Positions 1 to 13,496 of a DNA stretch of 43,902 bases are shown one piece after another. Under the pieces are notes generated by a model. The model was given only the letters and a program-made list of their open reading frames with translations. It searched no databases and was not told the DNA's origin. The stretch is from Steroidobacteraceae bacterium (GTDB lineage Bacteria; Pseudomonadota; Gammaproteobacteria; Steroidobacterales; Steroidobacteraceae): NCBI GenBank assembly GCA_016844605.1, contig JAENJD010000010.1, positions 1 through 43,902 of the forward strand, written 5' to 3'. A program made the position numbers and the translations under genes. Position 1 is the first letter of the stretch. Every line of letters begins with the position of its first letter.

Positions 1-170
1 AGATCCGCGGCGAGATTGACCGCCTGCGTGCGATAGATGGCCGTGCGACCGGCCTGCAGGCTGTTGAGGTACAGAGCGGCAATGCCGAGCATGCCGATCG
101 CCAGCACGACGAGAGCCACCAGCGTCTCGACCAGAGTGAAGCCATTCTGCAATTTCATGCTATTACTCAT
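1..170 (-). CDS. pilV: Type IV pilus modification protein PilV-like (fragment, runs off window start)
   Basis: Minus-strand translation MSNSMKLQNGFTLVETLVALVVLAIGMLGIAALYLNSLQAGRTAIYRTQAVNLAAD: prepilin GFTLVE motif plus hydrophobic helix, typical of PilV; immediately downstream of the fimT-like gene. Confidence 0.8.
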   Translation of the reverse strand, partial: MSNSMKLQNGFTLVETLVALVVLAIGMLGIAALYLNSLQAGRTAIYRTQAVNLAAD

Positions 171-179
171 GATTCAACT

Positions 180-815
180 CTAGGAGCAGCCCGCGATCGG
201 GACGCCGATCGCGTCAATCAAGACCTGAATCTCGGTCGGGTCCCGGGTCACGCCGGCCCGGCCGGTCACTGAGATCAGGATGCCGCGTGCGGCCGACAGT
301 TCCCCGCCGGACATCTCGTTGCCACGCTCGTCGCAAAGGACCAGGCGGGTCGCGTTGGTGTTGTCCGCAAAGCCATTATCTCGGTAAGTAACACGGAGCG
401 GACTAGCCGGATTCGTCGCTGAACGCCCGATGATGGTGGTAGGTATGGCGTCGTGCTGCAACAGCACTTGCTCTCCGGCATCGCGCTGGCCGTTTGGATT
501 AACGGCGGGAAGGCTGTCGACAAAAACGATCCAACCCGTCAGCATCACCGACGCGGCGCATGTCGGAACGGGGGTGGCCGGATTGTCCGCGTTAACTGAA
601 TTGGCACTCGCGCAAAACGTCACGGGCACGCGGCGCTTGATCGCCTCGGAACGCGCGAAATGCAGGCCCGCCATGACGTCGTTGGCGGCACCGGTGATGC
701 GCGCATTGCGGATGAAGTTGCCCATGGCCGGGACGCCGACGCCGAGCAGGAGGCCTGCGAGCGCCAGGACCAGCATCAACTCAAGCAACGTAAAGCCTGT
801 TTGCCCTTTTTTCAT
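180..815 (-). CDS. fimT: GspH/FimT family pseudopilin (minor type IV pilin)
   Basis: MKKGQTGFTLLELMLVLALAGLLLGVGVPAMGNFIRNARITGAANDVMAGLHFARSEAIKRRVPVTFC is a FimT/GspH signature. ORF track start at 854; the ATG at 815 gives the canonical prepilin leader. Confidence 0.88.
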   Translation of the reverse strand: MKKGQTGFTLLELMLVLALAGLLLGVGVPAMGNFIRNARITGAANDVMAGLHFARSEAIKRRVPVTFCASANSVNADNPATPVPTCAASVMLTGWIVFVDSLPAVNPNGQRDAGEQVLLQHDAIPTTIIGRSATNPASPLRVTYRDNGFADNTNATRLVLCDERGNEMSGGELSAARGILISVTGRAGVTRDPTEIQVLIDAIGVPIAGCS

Positions 816-934
816 GGCATGCACTATACGGTCGCGGAAACGGGCCGACGGCATGACCTGACGGACGATGCCTCCGCGCCGATGAACGGCATGAATTACC
901 GTCGCATCAGCTGCTTGGCGGCCTTCCTTTGTGA

Positions 935-4835
<3,901 letters not shown>

Positions 4836-4857
4836 TCCGTGCTAGTCTTTTCAACCC

Positions 4858-5193
4858 ATGAAGATGCTCCTTGCCGGCTTTGTCGCGGTGCTCGCACTCT
4901 TGCAGTACCGGCTGTGGGTCTCTGACGAAGGCATGCGCGAGGTCTGGCATCTGGCGGGCGCGGTCGAATCCCAGCGCGCTGACAACGCGGTACTTGCTGA
5001 GCGAAATACCCAGCTCAAGGCCGAGGTCGCGGATCTCAAGCATGGTCTGACGGCGCTCGAGGAACGGGCACGCCATGACCTGGGCATGATCGCGGTCACC
5101 GAGACTTTCTATCAGGTCGTGGACACGCCAGAGCGGGCGCCCGATGACCGCCAGGATGAGTCAATCGCGACGCAGGCTGCCGCGACGCCTTGA
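4858..5193 (+). CDS. ftsB: Cell division protein FtsB
   Basis: Short single-TM protein with coiled coil and ...EERARHDLGMIAVTETFYQVV ending, located between eno and ispD. Confidence 0.9.
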   Translation: MKMLLAGFVAVLALLQYRLWVSDEGMREVWHLAGAVESQRADNAVLAERNTQLKAEVADLKHGLTALEERARHDLGMIAVTETFYQVVDTPERAPDDRQDESIATQAAATP

Positions 5194-5200
5194 TATCCCG

Positions 5201-5902
5201 GTGTCCGAACGCATCTGGTTCGTGATACCTGCCGCCGGATTGTCGTCGCGATTCGGCGGCTCCGTGCCAAAGCCCTATCTGCGCATTGCGGGACGCAGCC
5301 TGCTGGAGCATGCGTTGCGGGCATTGCTGCTGTGCCCAGGGCTGGCCGGCGGCGTCGTCGTCATCACAGAGGGTGACCGGCGCTGGGCGCGGCTGCCTGC
5401 CTCGGTCCGGCGCCGCGTCATGACGACCACGGGTGGTGCAACACGCGCGCAGTCCGTGCAGCGTGGGCTCGAAGCCCTGATTGCCGCGCTGCCCACGGAC
5501 TGGGTGCTGGTGCATGATGCGGCGCGACCCTGCCTGCCATCCGGTGATCTTGCGGCGCTGGTAACGGCTTGCCGGCGCGACGAGGTAGGGGGGTTGCTGG
5601 CCTTGCCGATCACCGAGACGGTGAAGCTCGCCGACGGCGATGGGCGCAGTGGACGGAGTGTTCCGCGCGACGGCCTCTGGCGCGCGCAGACCCCGCAGAT
5701 GTTCCGGCATGGACCGTTGCTGCGGGCCCTGTCCAGGGCACTGGAAGAAGGAATTGAAGCAACCGACGAAGCGGTCGCCATCGAAAGGCTGGGGCTGCGT
5801 CCGAAACTTGTCGAAGGCTCGCCGCTGAATATCAAGGTCACGCGACCCGCGGATCTTGCGCTGGTGAGCGCCGCACTGCGCCTCGCCAAGGAGAGATCGT
5901 GA
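5201..5902 (+). CDS. ispD: 2-C-methyl-D-erythritol 4-phosphate cytidylyltransferase
   Basis: IWFVIPAAGLSSRFGGSVPKPYLRIAGRSLLEHAL...VLVHDAARPCL. GTG at 5201 is the likely start; the ORF-track start 5144 lies inside ftsB. Confidence 0.96.
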   Translation: MSERIWFVIPAAGLSSRFGGSVPKPYLRIAGRSLLEHALRALLLCPGLAGGVVVITEGDRRWARLPASVRRRVMTTTGGATRAQSVQRGLEALIAALPTDWVLVHDAARPCLPSGDLAALVTACRRDEVGGLLALPITETVKLADGDGRSGRSVPRDGLWRAQTPQMFRHGPLLRALSRALEEGIEATDEAVAIERLGLRPKLVEGSPLNIKVTRPADLALVSAALRLAKERS

Positions 5903-6381
5903 GAATCGGCAGTGGACATGACCTGCACCGTTTCGGGCCCGGCGATCACGTGATGCTGGGTGGCGTGCGCATCGCACACGACCGTGGATTGGTGGCGCAC
6001 TCGGACGGCGACGTCGTACTGCACGCGCTCATGGATGCGCTGCTCGGCGCGGCGGGTGCCGGCGACATCGGCCAGCACTTCCCCGATAGCGATGCGCGCT
6101 GGGCAGGCGCCGACAGCCGTGTGCTGCTGCGAGAGGTCGGCAGGATGATCGCGTCGCGCGGCTTCGAGATCGCGAATTGCGACGTCACGCTGGTCGCGGA
6201 GGCACCCCGCATCGCCGGCCACCGCGAAGCGATGTGCGCAAATATCGCCGCGGACCTGGCACTCGAGCGCAGCCGCGTCAATGTAAAGGCCACCACCGCG
6301 GAGGGTCTCGGCGCACTTGGCCGCGGGGAGGGAGTCGCAGCCCATGCGGTCGTCCTGTTGCTGGCAGGCGATAGTGCCTGA
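5899..6381 (+). CDS. ispF: 2-C-methyl-D-erythritol 2,4-cyclodiphosphate synthase
   Basis: MRIGSGHDLHRFGPGDHVMLGGVRIAHDRGLVAHSDGDVVLHALMDALLGAAGAGDIGQHFPD. Confidence 0.97.
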   Translation: MRIGSGHDLHRFGPGDHVMLGGVRIAHDRGLVAHSDGDVVLHALMDALLGAAGAGDIGQHFPDSDARWAGADSRVLLREVGRMIASRGFEIANCDVTLVAEAPRIAGHREAMCANIAADLALERSRVNVKATTAEGLGALGRGEGVAAHAVVLLLAGDSA

Positions 6382-7441
6382 CGACGCAAGGCGTGAGGCC
6401 TGGCGCCAGCTCGCTCTCGACCCACCCCTTGCCCACGGCGGAGCGCCGGTCGCGGGCCAGATACGAACCGATCCCGAGGACTTTCTCGTCGAGGAACGGC
6501 TCAGCTTCCAGCCGGATGGCGGCACAGGTCATTACCTGCTGCTGGTCGAGAAGCGCGATGCCAATACGCTTTACGTCGCGAAGTGTCTCGCCAGGCTCGC
6601 CGGGCTTCCCGCGGGCGACATCGGCTTTGCGGGGCTCAAGGACCGGCGCGCGGTCGCGCGCCAGTGGTTTTCCATTCCTGCTCGGCATGTCCGGCCGTCG
6701 GCCGCGGGGCTGGAAGGTGACGGGTTCCAAGTGCTCGAAGTCCATCCGCACTCGCGAAAGCTGAGACGCGGTGCGCTCGCTGCCAATCGCTTCCGCCTGC
6801 GCGTGCGCGAACTCAGGGGCGATCTCACGACACTGGCGGCGCGGTTGCAGACGATCGCTCTGCGCGGGGCACCGAATTATTTCGGGCCGCAAAGATTCGG
6901 ACGCGACGGGGCGAATCTGCTGCGGGTGAACGACTGGATCGATTCCGGGCGCTTGCCGCGCGATCGTGCCGCCCGCGGCTTCCTGCTGTCGGCCGCCCGC
7001 TCGCTGGCATTCAATGCGGTGCTCGGCCGTCGTGTCGCCGAGGGAAGCTGGGACCGCCTGCTGCCCGGTGAAATCGCAAGTCTCTCCGGCAGCTCGTCGG
7101 TGTTCCGGGTGGCAGAGGTCGACCAAGAGCTCGCGCGCCGCTGCCGCGAAGGTGACATTCATCCGAGTGGCCCGCTGTGCGGGGAGGGCGACATGCAACC
7201 CGGGGGCGAGTGCGCATCCATTGAACAATCAGTTCTCGAGATGCTGGCGCCATTGCCGGAGCGCCTGGCCGGCGTGGTCGCCGGCGAACGGCGCGCACTG
7301 GTATTGCGGCCGGCGGATCTGGCCTGGAATGTAGGCGGGCAGGAGCTCGAGCTGGAATTTGAATTGCCGCGCGGCGCATTCGCGACCAGCCTGCTGCGCG
7401 AGGCCATCTCGGCGACAGTGCCCGAAGCGGAATCTGATTGA
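6374..7441 (+). CDS. truD: tRNA pseudouridine(13) synthase TruD
   Basis: ...DPEDFLVEERLSFQPDGGTGHYLLLVEKRDANT...GFAGLKDRRAVARQWFSIPA...GAPNYFGPQRFGRDG. Probable GTG start at 6374, overlapping the ispF stop. Confidence 0.95.
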   Translation: MPDDARREAWRQLALDPPLAHGGAPVAGQIRTDPEDFLVEERLSFQPDGGTGHYLLLVEKRDANTLYVAKCLARLAGLPAGDIGFAGLKDRRAVARQWFSIPARHVRPSAAGLEGDGFQVLEVHPHSRKLRRGALAANRFRLRVRELRGDLTTLAARLQTIALRGAPNYFGPQRFGRDGANLLRVNDWIDSGRLPRDRAARGFLLSAARSLAFNAVLGRRVAEGSWDRLLPGEIASLSGSSSVFRVAEVDQELARRCREGDIHPSGPLCGEGDMQPGGECASIEQSVLEMLAPLPERLAGVVAGERRALVLRPADLAWNVGGQELELEFELPRGAFATSLLREAISATVPEAESD

Positions 7442-7446
7442 CGACG

Positions 7447-7971
7447 TCAGGGATCGAGCAGTACGTACAAGGCGCCGGTGCCGCCGTCCGGCCGCCGCGC
7501 GGAACAGAATGCAGCGACGGCGTCGTGCCGGCGCAGCCAGCGATTGACCGCTGCCTTGAGCACGGGCCCGCGATCACCGGAACCGCGCCCCTTGCCGTGC
7601 ACGATGCGCACACAACGCAGGCCGTGATGGCTCGCGTCGGCCAGAAATCCGAGGATCGCGAGTCGCGCCTCTGCCCGGGTCATGCCGTGCAGGTCCAGTT
7701 CATCGCGGCGCGCGTACAGGCCGCGTCGCAGGCGGCGCATTGCCGCTTCGGGGACGCCATTGCGCCGGTAGGTCAGCTCCTCGCCGGTCTCGACCTCGAG
7801 ATCCGCGGCATCGAGATCGAGCGATTCCGCGAGCACACGCGCTTCGTCCGCGCGGCGGAGAGCCGCACGCGCAGGAACCTTTGGCCGCTGTGGCGCTGGC
7901 CGGGACTGCCGGAGCGGTCGCACGTCGCGTACCGCGGCGCGAAAGAGCTTTCGTTCGTCTTCGTCATTCAT
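7447..7971 (-). CDS. Smr/MutS2 C-terminal domain protein (SmrA/YdaL-like putative endonuclease)
   Basis: ELDLHGMTRAEARLAILGFLADASHHGLRCVRIVHGKGRGSGDRGPVLKAAVNRWLR: Smr LDxHG and HGxG motifs. Start taken at the ATG for MNDEDERKLFR. Confidence 0.9.
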   Translation of the reverse strand: MNDEDERKLFRAAVRDVRPLRQSRPAPQRPKVPARAALRRADEARVLAESLDLDAADLEVETGEELTYRRNGVPEAAMRRLRRGLYARRDELDLHGMTRAEARLAILGFLADASHHGLRCVRIVHGKGRGSGDRGPVLKAAVNRWLRRHDAVAAFCSARRPDGGTGALYVLLDP

Positions 7972-8066
7972 GCTGAGGTCCGCGGTGCGCTGGCGAGACC
8001 GCCGCTGCTTTCCAGTATAGTGCGGCCCGGTCGCCGCGCACGCGATGGGGATGAACAGGCGAGGCC

Positions 8067-8828
8067 GTGAAGATCCTGCTTTCAAACGACGATGGCTATC
8101 GGGCCGAAGGATTGCGCTGCCTGAAGGAGGCGCTCGCGGATGTTGCGCCGCTGACGCTGGTCGCCCCGGATCGCAATCGCAGCGGTGCCAGCCATTCGCT
8201 GACCCTCGACGTGCCGCTGCGCGTCCAGCAGGCCGAGCCGGACACCTGGTATGTCATCAACGGCACGCCGACCGACTGCGTGCACCTGGCAATCACGGGC
8301 CTCTTCGAGCATGAATTCGACATGGTCGTGTCGGGCGTCAATGACGGACCCAATCTCGGCGACGATGTCCTTTATTCCGGCACGGTGGCGGCCGCCATTG
8401 AAGGGCGCTTTCTCGGACTGCCGACAATTGCCATGTCGCTGGTGCCAGTGACCGGCAATTGCACGCATTACCGTACTGCGGCGCGGATCGCGCGCGAACT
8501 CGTGCTGCGCCTGCTCGCGAAGCCGCTGCATCGCTCCATGATCCTCAATGTCAATGTTCCTGACCTGCCATATGCGGAACTGCGGGGATTCGAAGTCACG
8601 CGCCTGGGCAATCGGCATCGCGCGGAGGCGGCGGTCAGCGGCCTCGATCCACGCGGCCGCCGGATCTACTGGGTCGGCGCCGCGGGTTCCGAACAGGACG
8701 CGGGCCCTGGCACGGACTTTCATGCGGTTACCAATGGGTTCGTCTCGGTCACGCCGTTGCAGGTGGACCTGACGCGCCACGCCGCACTCGACAGCCTCCG
8801 CGACTGGCTGCGGGAACCGGGATCATGA
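8067..8828 (+). CDS. surE: 5'/3'-nucleotidase SurE
   Basis: [78 protein letters not shown]. Confidence 0.98.
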   Translation: MKILLSNDDGYRAEGLRCLKEALADVAPLTLVAPDRNRSGASHSLTLDVPLRVQQAEPDTWYVINGTPTDCVHLAITGLFEHEFDMVVSGVNDGPNLGDDVLYSGTVAAAIEGRFLGLPTIAMSLVPVTGNCTHYRTAARIARELVLRLLAKPLHRSMILNVNVPDLPYAELRGFEVTRLGNRHRAEAAVSGLDPRGRRIYWVGAAGSEQDAGPGTDFHAVTNGFVSVTPLQVDLTRHAALDSLRDWLREPGS

Positions 8829-9499
8829 GCAGCGAGCGGGAAGAGCCGACGCGCAGTGGAATCGGAATGACCTCGGCGCGCACGCGCGAGCGCCTAATCC
8901 AGCGCCTCGTCGAGCAGGGAATCCGCGATCCGCGGGTGCTCGACCGAATTCGCAATGTGCCGCGGCATTTGTTCGTGGACGAGGCGCTGTCGAGCCGCGC
9001 ATACGAGGATACGGCGCTGCCGATCGGGCACGGCCAGACCATTTCGCAGCCCTATGTCGTCGCACGCATGACCGAGGCCGTGACGCTCGGCGGCGTCCCG
9101 GACAAGGTGCTCGAGATCGGAACAGGCTGCGGCTACCAGACCGCCGTACTGGCTCCGCTGGTTGGGCGGCTCTATAGCATCGAGCGAATCGAAGCCCTGC
9201 TCGACCGGGCCAAGGAAAACCTGAAGGAACTCGGCATCCGCAATGTGCGCTTCAAGCACGGCGACGGCAATGAAGGCTGGCCGTCGCAGGCGCCATTCGA
9301 TGCGATCCTGGTTGCTGCCGCACCGCATGCCGTGCCGCAGAAGTTGCTGGACCAGCTCGGCGAGGGTGGCCGGCTGGTTGCGCCGATCGGTCCTGAAGGG
9401 CGGCAGGAACTTCTGCGCCTGACGCGGCGCGGCGATCAGTACCTGCGCGAAAGACTTGGCCTTGTCAGTTTCGTGCCATTGCTGGGCGGCCTTTCCTGA
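8825..9499 (+). CDS. pcm: Protein-L-isoaspartate O-methyltransferase
   Basis: [44 protein letters not shown]...[20 protein letters not shown] overlap with surE. Confidence 0.97.
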   Translation: MSSEREEPTRSGIGMTSARTRERLIQRLVEQGIRDPRVLDRIRNVPRHLFVDEALSSRAYEDTALPIGHGQTISQPYVVARMTEAVTLGGVPDKVLEIGTGCGYQTAVLAPLVGRLYSIERIEALLDRAKENLKELGIRNVRFKHGDGNEGWPSQAPFDAILVAAAPHAVPQKLLDQLGEGGRLVAPIGPEGRQELLRLTRRGDQYLRERLGLVSFVPLLGGLS

Positions 9500-9500
9500 G

Positions 9501-10214
9501 GTGGAGGGCGGCGCAAGGGTCGCAGCCGCGGTGCCCGGCCGTTTCCTGATCGTGGTGACAGCCCTCGCCCTGATGGCTTGTGCCGGCGCGGCGAAGAAGC
9601 CGGCTATCCCGGATCATCATGTCGTGCGTGCCGGCGAGACTCTTTATTCCATCTCGATGCGCTACCGACTCGACTATCACGATGTCGCGCGCTGGAATGG
9701 CATTGCTGCCGACTATCGCATCGATGCAGGGCAACGAATCCGGCTGAATCCGCCACCCCGAGCGCGGGCCAGGCCGGCTCCAGCCGTCGCCGCAGCGCGC
9801 GCCCCATCGCCACGCGCCTCGCCCGACGATCCCGCGCATCGTCCGCCACACTGGCGGTGGCCTGTGCAGGGCGGGCGCGTGATCGGAACCATCACGCAAC
9901 CATCCGGTGGACTGGGCCTGCGCATCGACGGCGAATTGAACCAGCCCGTATTCGCCGCAGCGGACGGCAGGATTGTCTACACGGGCAGCGGTCTGCGTGG
10001 CTACGGCCAGTTGATCATCATTACTCACGAGCGCGGCTGGCTCTCGGCCTACGGTCACAATGCGCTGGTCCATGTGCAGGAAGGCGAGACAGTGCGCGCC
10101 GGGCAGGCGATTGCCTCGATGGGACCCGGGCCGGATCAACAGACAATGCTCTACTTCGAAATCCGCCTCGACGGCCGGCCGCTCGACCCGCTCAAGCAGC
10201 TCCCGCCACGCTGA
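9501..10214 (+). CDS. nlpD: LysM / M23-fold lipoprotein, NlpD-like amidase activator
   Basis: N-terminal lipoprotein-like signal (ALALMACAGA), LysM repeat HHVVRAGETLYSISMRYRLDYHDVARWN, C-terminal M23-like domain VFAAADGRIVYTGSGLRGYGQLIIITHERGWLSAYGHN. GTG 9501 is the likely start. Confidence 0.88.
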   Translation: MEGGARVAAAVPGRFLIVVTALALMACAGAAKKPAIPDHHVVRAGETLYSISMRYRLDYHDVARWNGIAADYRIDAGQRIRLNPPPRARARPAPAVAAARAPSPRASPDDPAHRPPHWRWPVQGGRVIGTITQPSGGLGLRIDGELNQPVFAAADGRIVYTGSGLRGYGQLIIITHERGWLSAYGHNALVHVQEGETVRAGQAIASMGPGPDQQTMLYFEIRLDGRPLDPLKQLPPR

Positions 10215-10231
10215 ACTTGCGACTGGGCATC

Positions 10232-10303
10232 CGTCTGAAAAAGGGGACGCTACCCTTTTCCCAAAGGATCGAAGGAAAAGGGTAGCGTCCCCTTTTTCAG
10301 ACG
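10232..10303. repeat. Perfect 30-bp-arm palindrome (12-nt loop), each arm itself an imperfect hairpin; REP-like / bidirectional terminator-like element
   Basis: CGTCTGAAAAAGGGGACGCTACCCTTTTCC (10232-10261), loop CAAAGGATCGAA, then its exact reverse complement (10274-10303). Confidence 0.95.
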
Positions 10304-10552
10304 ATCAGTGCAATGGCGACTTCGCGAAATTCGGAGAGCAGCAGGTTGTAGGTGCGGCAGGCGGCGCCGGTGTCCATTACTTCCAGTCCGATGCCGTGTG
10401 AGGCAAACGCGGAAAATAATTCCGGTGGCGGCATGCGCTGCCTTGGCCCGGTGCCGAGAATCACGACATCCGCGATCGCGCATGCGGATCTCGCCTGCCG
10501 CATAGGCAGTGATCGCATTCGAGACATTTCCTTCTTCGCGGCTGATCTGCAT
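10297..10552 (-). pseudogene. Mth938-like domain protein (DUF498 / NDUFAF3-like) remnant with internal deletion and frame change
   Basis: N-terminal frame MQISREEGNVSNAITAYAAGEIRM; a different frame carries the C-terminal signature ADVVILGTGPRQRMPPPELFSAFASHGIGLEVMDTGAACRTYNLLLSEFREVAIALIV. The central ~40-45 residues usual for the family are absent. Confidence 0.78.
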
Positions 10553-10612
10553 CGGCTTGCCTAACCGAAATATAGCCAATCCCCGCGATGCGCGCCGTTA
10601 TCATGACCGGCG

Positions 10613-12361
10613 ATGAAACGAGAGCCCCGAGAGCGCGGCGCAGCAGCGGTGATCAGGCGGCGGGCTCCGGGGGCCGTCGATGCGTTGCCGGCGTCGATCA
10701 ATCCCGTGCTGCGACGCGTATATGCCGCGCGTGGCGTCAGCCATCCCGATGAGTTGACACTCGAGCTCAGGCAGCTGTTGCCCGTGTCAACGCTCGACGG
10801 CATCGGGCCCGCCACGGAACTGCTTGCGTCACACCTGGAGCGCGGCTCGCGCATCCTCGTGGTGGGCGATTTCGACGCGGACGGAGCCACAAGCACCGCA
10901 CTCGTGCTGCGCCAGCTGCGCCGCCTCGGTCACGAAAACGCAGGATTCCGCGTGCCGGATCGTATGCGGCATGGGTACGGACTGACCCCGGTGCTGGTCG
11001 CGGACCTTGCCGGCGAGCATGCCGACCTGCTCATCACGGTGGACAACGGAGTTTCGGCATTCGCCGGCATCGAAGCCGCACAGGCCCTCGGCATGCAGGT
11101 GCTCGTCACCGATCACCACCTGCCCGGACCAACACTTCCAGCCTGTGCGGCAATGGTGAACCCGAATCTTACGGGCGCAGGATTCGGCAGCCGGGCGCTC
11201 GCCGGTGTGGGTGTCGCTTTCTACCTGATGGCGTCGCTCACCCGGGAACTGGAAACGCGGCGCGGCTGCCGGCTACCCGCCGTCGCCGATCTCCTCGACC
11301 TGGTCGCGCTCGGCACCGTCGCTGACCTTGTGCCGCTCGATCGCAACAACCGGATCCTGGTGCAGGAAGGCCTGAAGCGCCTGCGCGCCCGTTCGGCAGC
11401 ACCCGGACTGATGGCATTGACGCGGGTCGCGGGCTGCCGCCTGGAAGACCTGTCTGCACGTCATCTGGGCCACCAGATCGCACCAAGGCTGAATGCCGCG
11501 GGCCGCATCGACGACATGTCGGTCGGTATCCGCTGCCTGTTGACCGATGATTGGGCCGAGGCGCTCACACACGCACAGGAACTGGACCGGCTCAATCACG
11601 AGCGCCGCGAAATGGAATTGCGCATGCGGGATGAAGCCACGATTGCCGTGCGCCGGCTTCACCTGAAGGAAGCTGGCCTGCCCGCGGGCGTCGCGCTCTA
11701 CGACCGGGGCTGGCATGCCGGAATCGTGGGCCTGGTCGCGACTCGCATGAAAGACCGGGTCCATCGCCCGGTCGTCGCATTTGCGCCCGCAGGGAACGGT
11801 GAATTGCGTGGATCGGCCCGCTCAGTCGCGGGCGTGCACGTCCGCGACGTGCTCGAAGCGATCGACACGCAGCACCCGGGACTGATCGACCGCTTTGGCG
11901 GGCATGCGATGGCCGCGGGACTGACCCTGCGCGAGGACTGCCTGCAGAAATTCACGGATGCCTTTGGCGAGGAAGTCGGCCGGCGCCTGACCCGCGACCA
12001 GATGCTCGGCGTGCTGGAAACCGACGGCGAACTTGCGGCAGGCGAGTTGTCGCTCGAAACGGCGCTCGCACTCGAGGCGGGCGGGCCCTGGGGTCAATCC
12101 TTTCCGGAGCCGCTGTTCGACGGTGAATTCGTCGTTGCCGAATCCCGCGTGCTGGCCGACCGCCACCTGAAGCTCTGGCTGCGGCCACAGCCGGCATCGA
12201 AGCCCATTGAGGCGATTGCATTCGGCCACTTCGACGTGGACGGCGCGCAGCGGCCGTCCGCGGGCGCGCGGATCCGGCTCGTATTCCGCCTGCAGTCGAC
12301 GAGCTACGGCGGCACGACGCGGGCCGAGATGCTGGCGGAATACCTGCAAACCTGCGAATGA
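10613..12361 (+). CDS. recJ: Single-stranded-DNA-specific exonuclease RecJ
   Basis: ILVVGDFDADGATSTALVLRQLRRLG (DHH motif), LLITVDNGVSAFAGIEAAQALGMQVLVTDHHLPG, FGGHAMAAGLTL. Confidence 0.97.
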   Translation: MKREPRERGAAAVIRRRAPGAVDALPASINPVLRRVYAARGVSHPDELTLELRQLLPVSTLDGIGPATELLASHLERGSRILVVGDFDADGATSTALVLRQLRRLGHENAGFRVPDRMRHGYGLTPVLVADLAGEHADLLITVDNGVSAFAGIEAAQALGMQVLVTDHHLPGPTLPACAAMVNPNLTGAGFGSRALAGVGVAFYLMASLTRELETRRGCRLPAVADLLDLVALGTVADLVPLDRNNRILVQEGLKRLRARSAAPGLMALTRVAGCRLEDLSARHLGHQIAPRLNAAGRIDDMSVGIRCLLTDDWAEALTHAQELDRLNHERREMELRMRDEATIAVRRLHLKEAGLPAGVALYDRGWHAGIVGLVATRMKDRVHRPVVAFAPAGNGELRGSARSVAGVHVRDVLEAIDTQHPGLIDRFGGHAMAAGLTLREDCLQKFTDAFGEEVGRRLTRDQMLGVLETDGELAAGELSLETALALEAGGPWGQSFPEPLFDGEFVVAESRVLADRHLKLWLRPQPASKPIEAIAFGHFDVDGAQRPSAGARIRLVFRLQSTSYGGTTRAEMLAEYLQTCE

Positions 12362-12384
12362 CCGTCTGTTAAGATCCGGCCCGC

Positions 12385-13480
<1,096 letters not shown>

Positions 13481-13496
13481 GAATCCTGGAGCGGCG

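Noticed and set aside
822-827. TATAGT (minus strand) as a -10 for fimT
   Set aside because: Too close to the ATG at 815 and without a -35; insufficient support.
5275-6525. 416-aa minus-strand ORF across ispD/ispF/truD
   Set aside because: Low-complexity Ser/Arg/Ala antisense frame without recognisable domain.
8016-8021. TATAGT upstream of surE as a promoter
   Set aside because: No convincing -35 and short context; could be chance.
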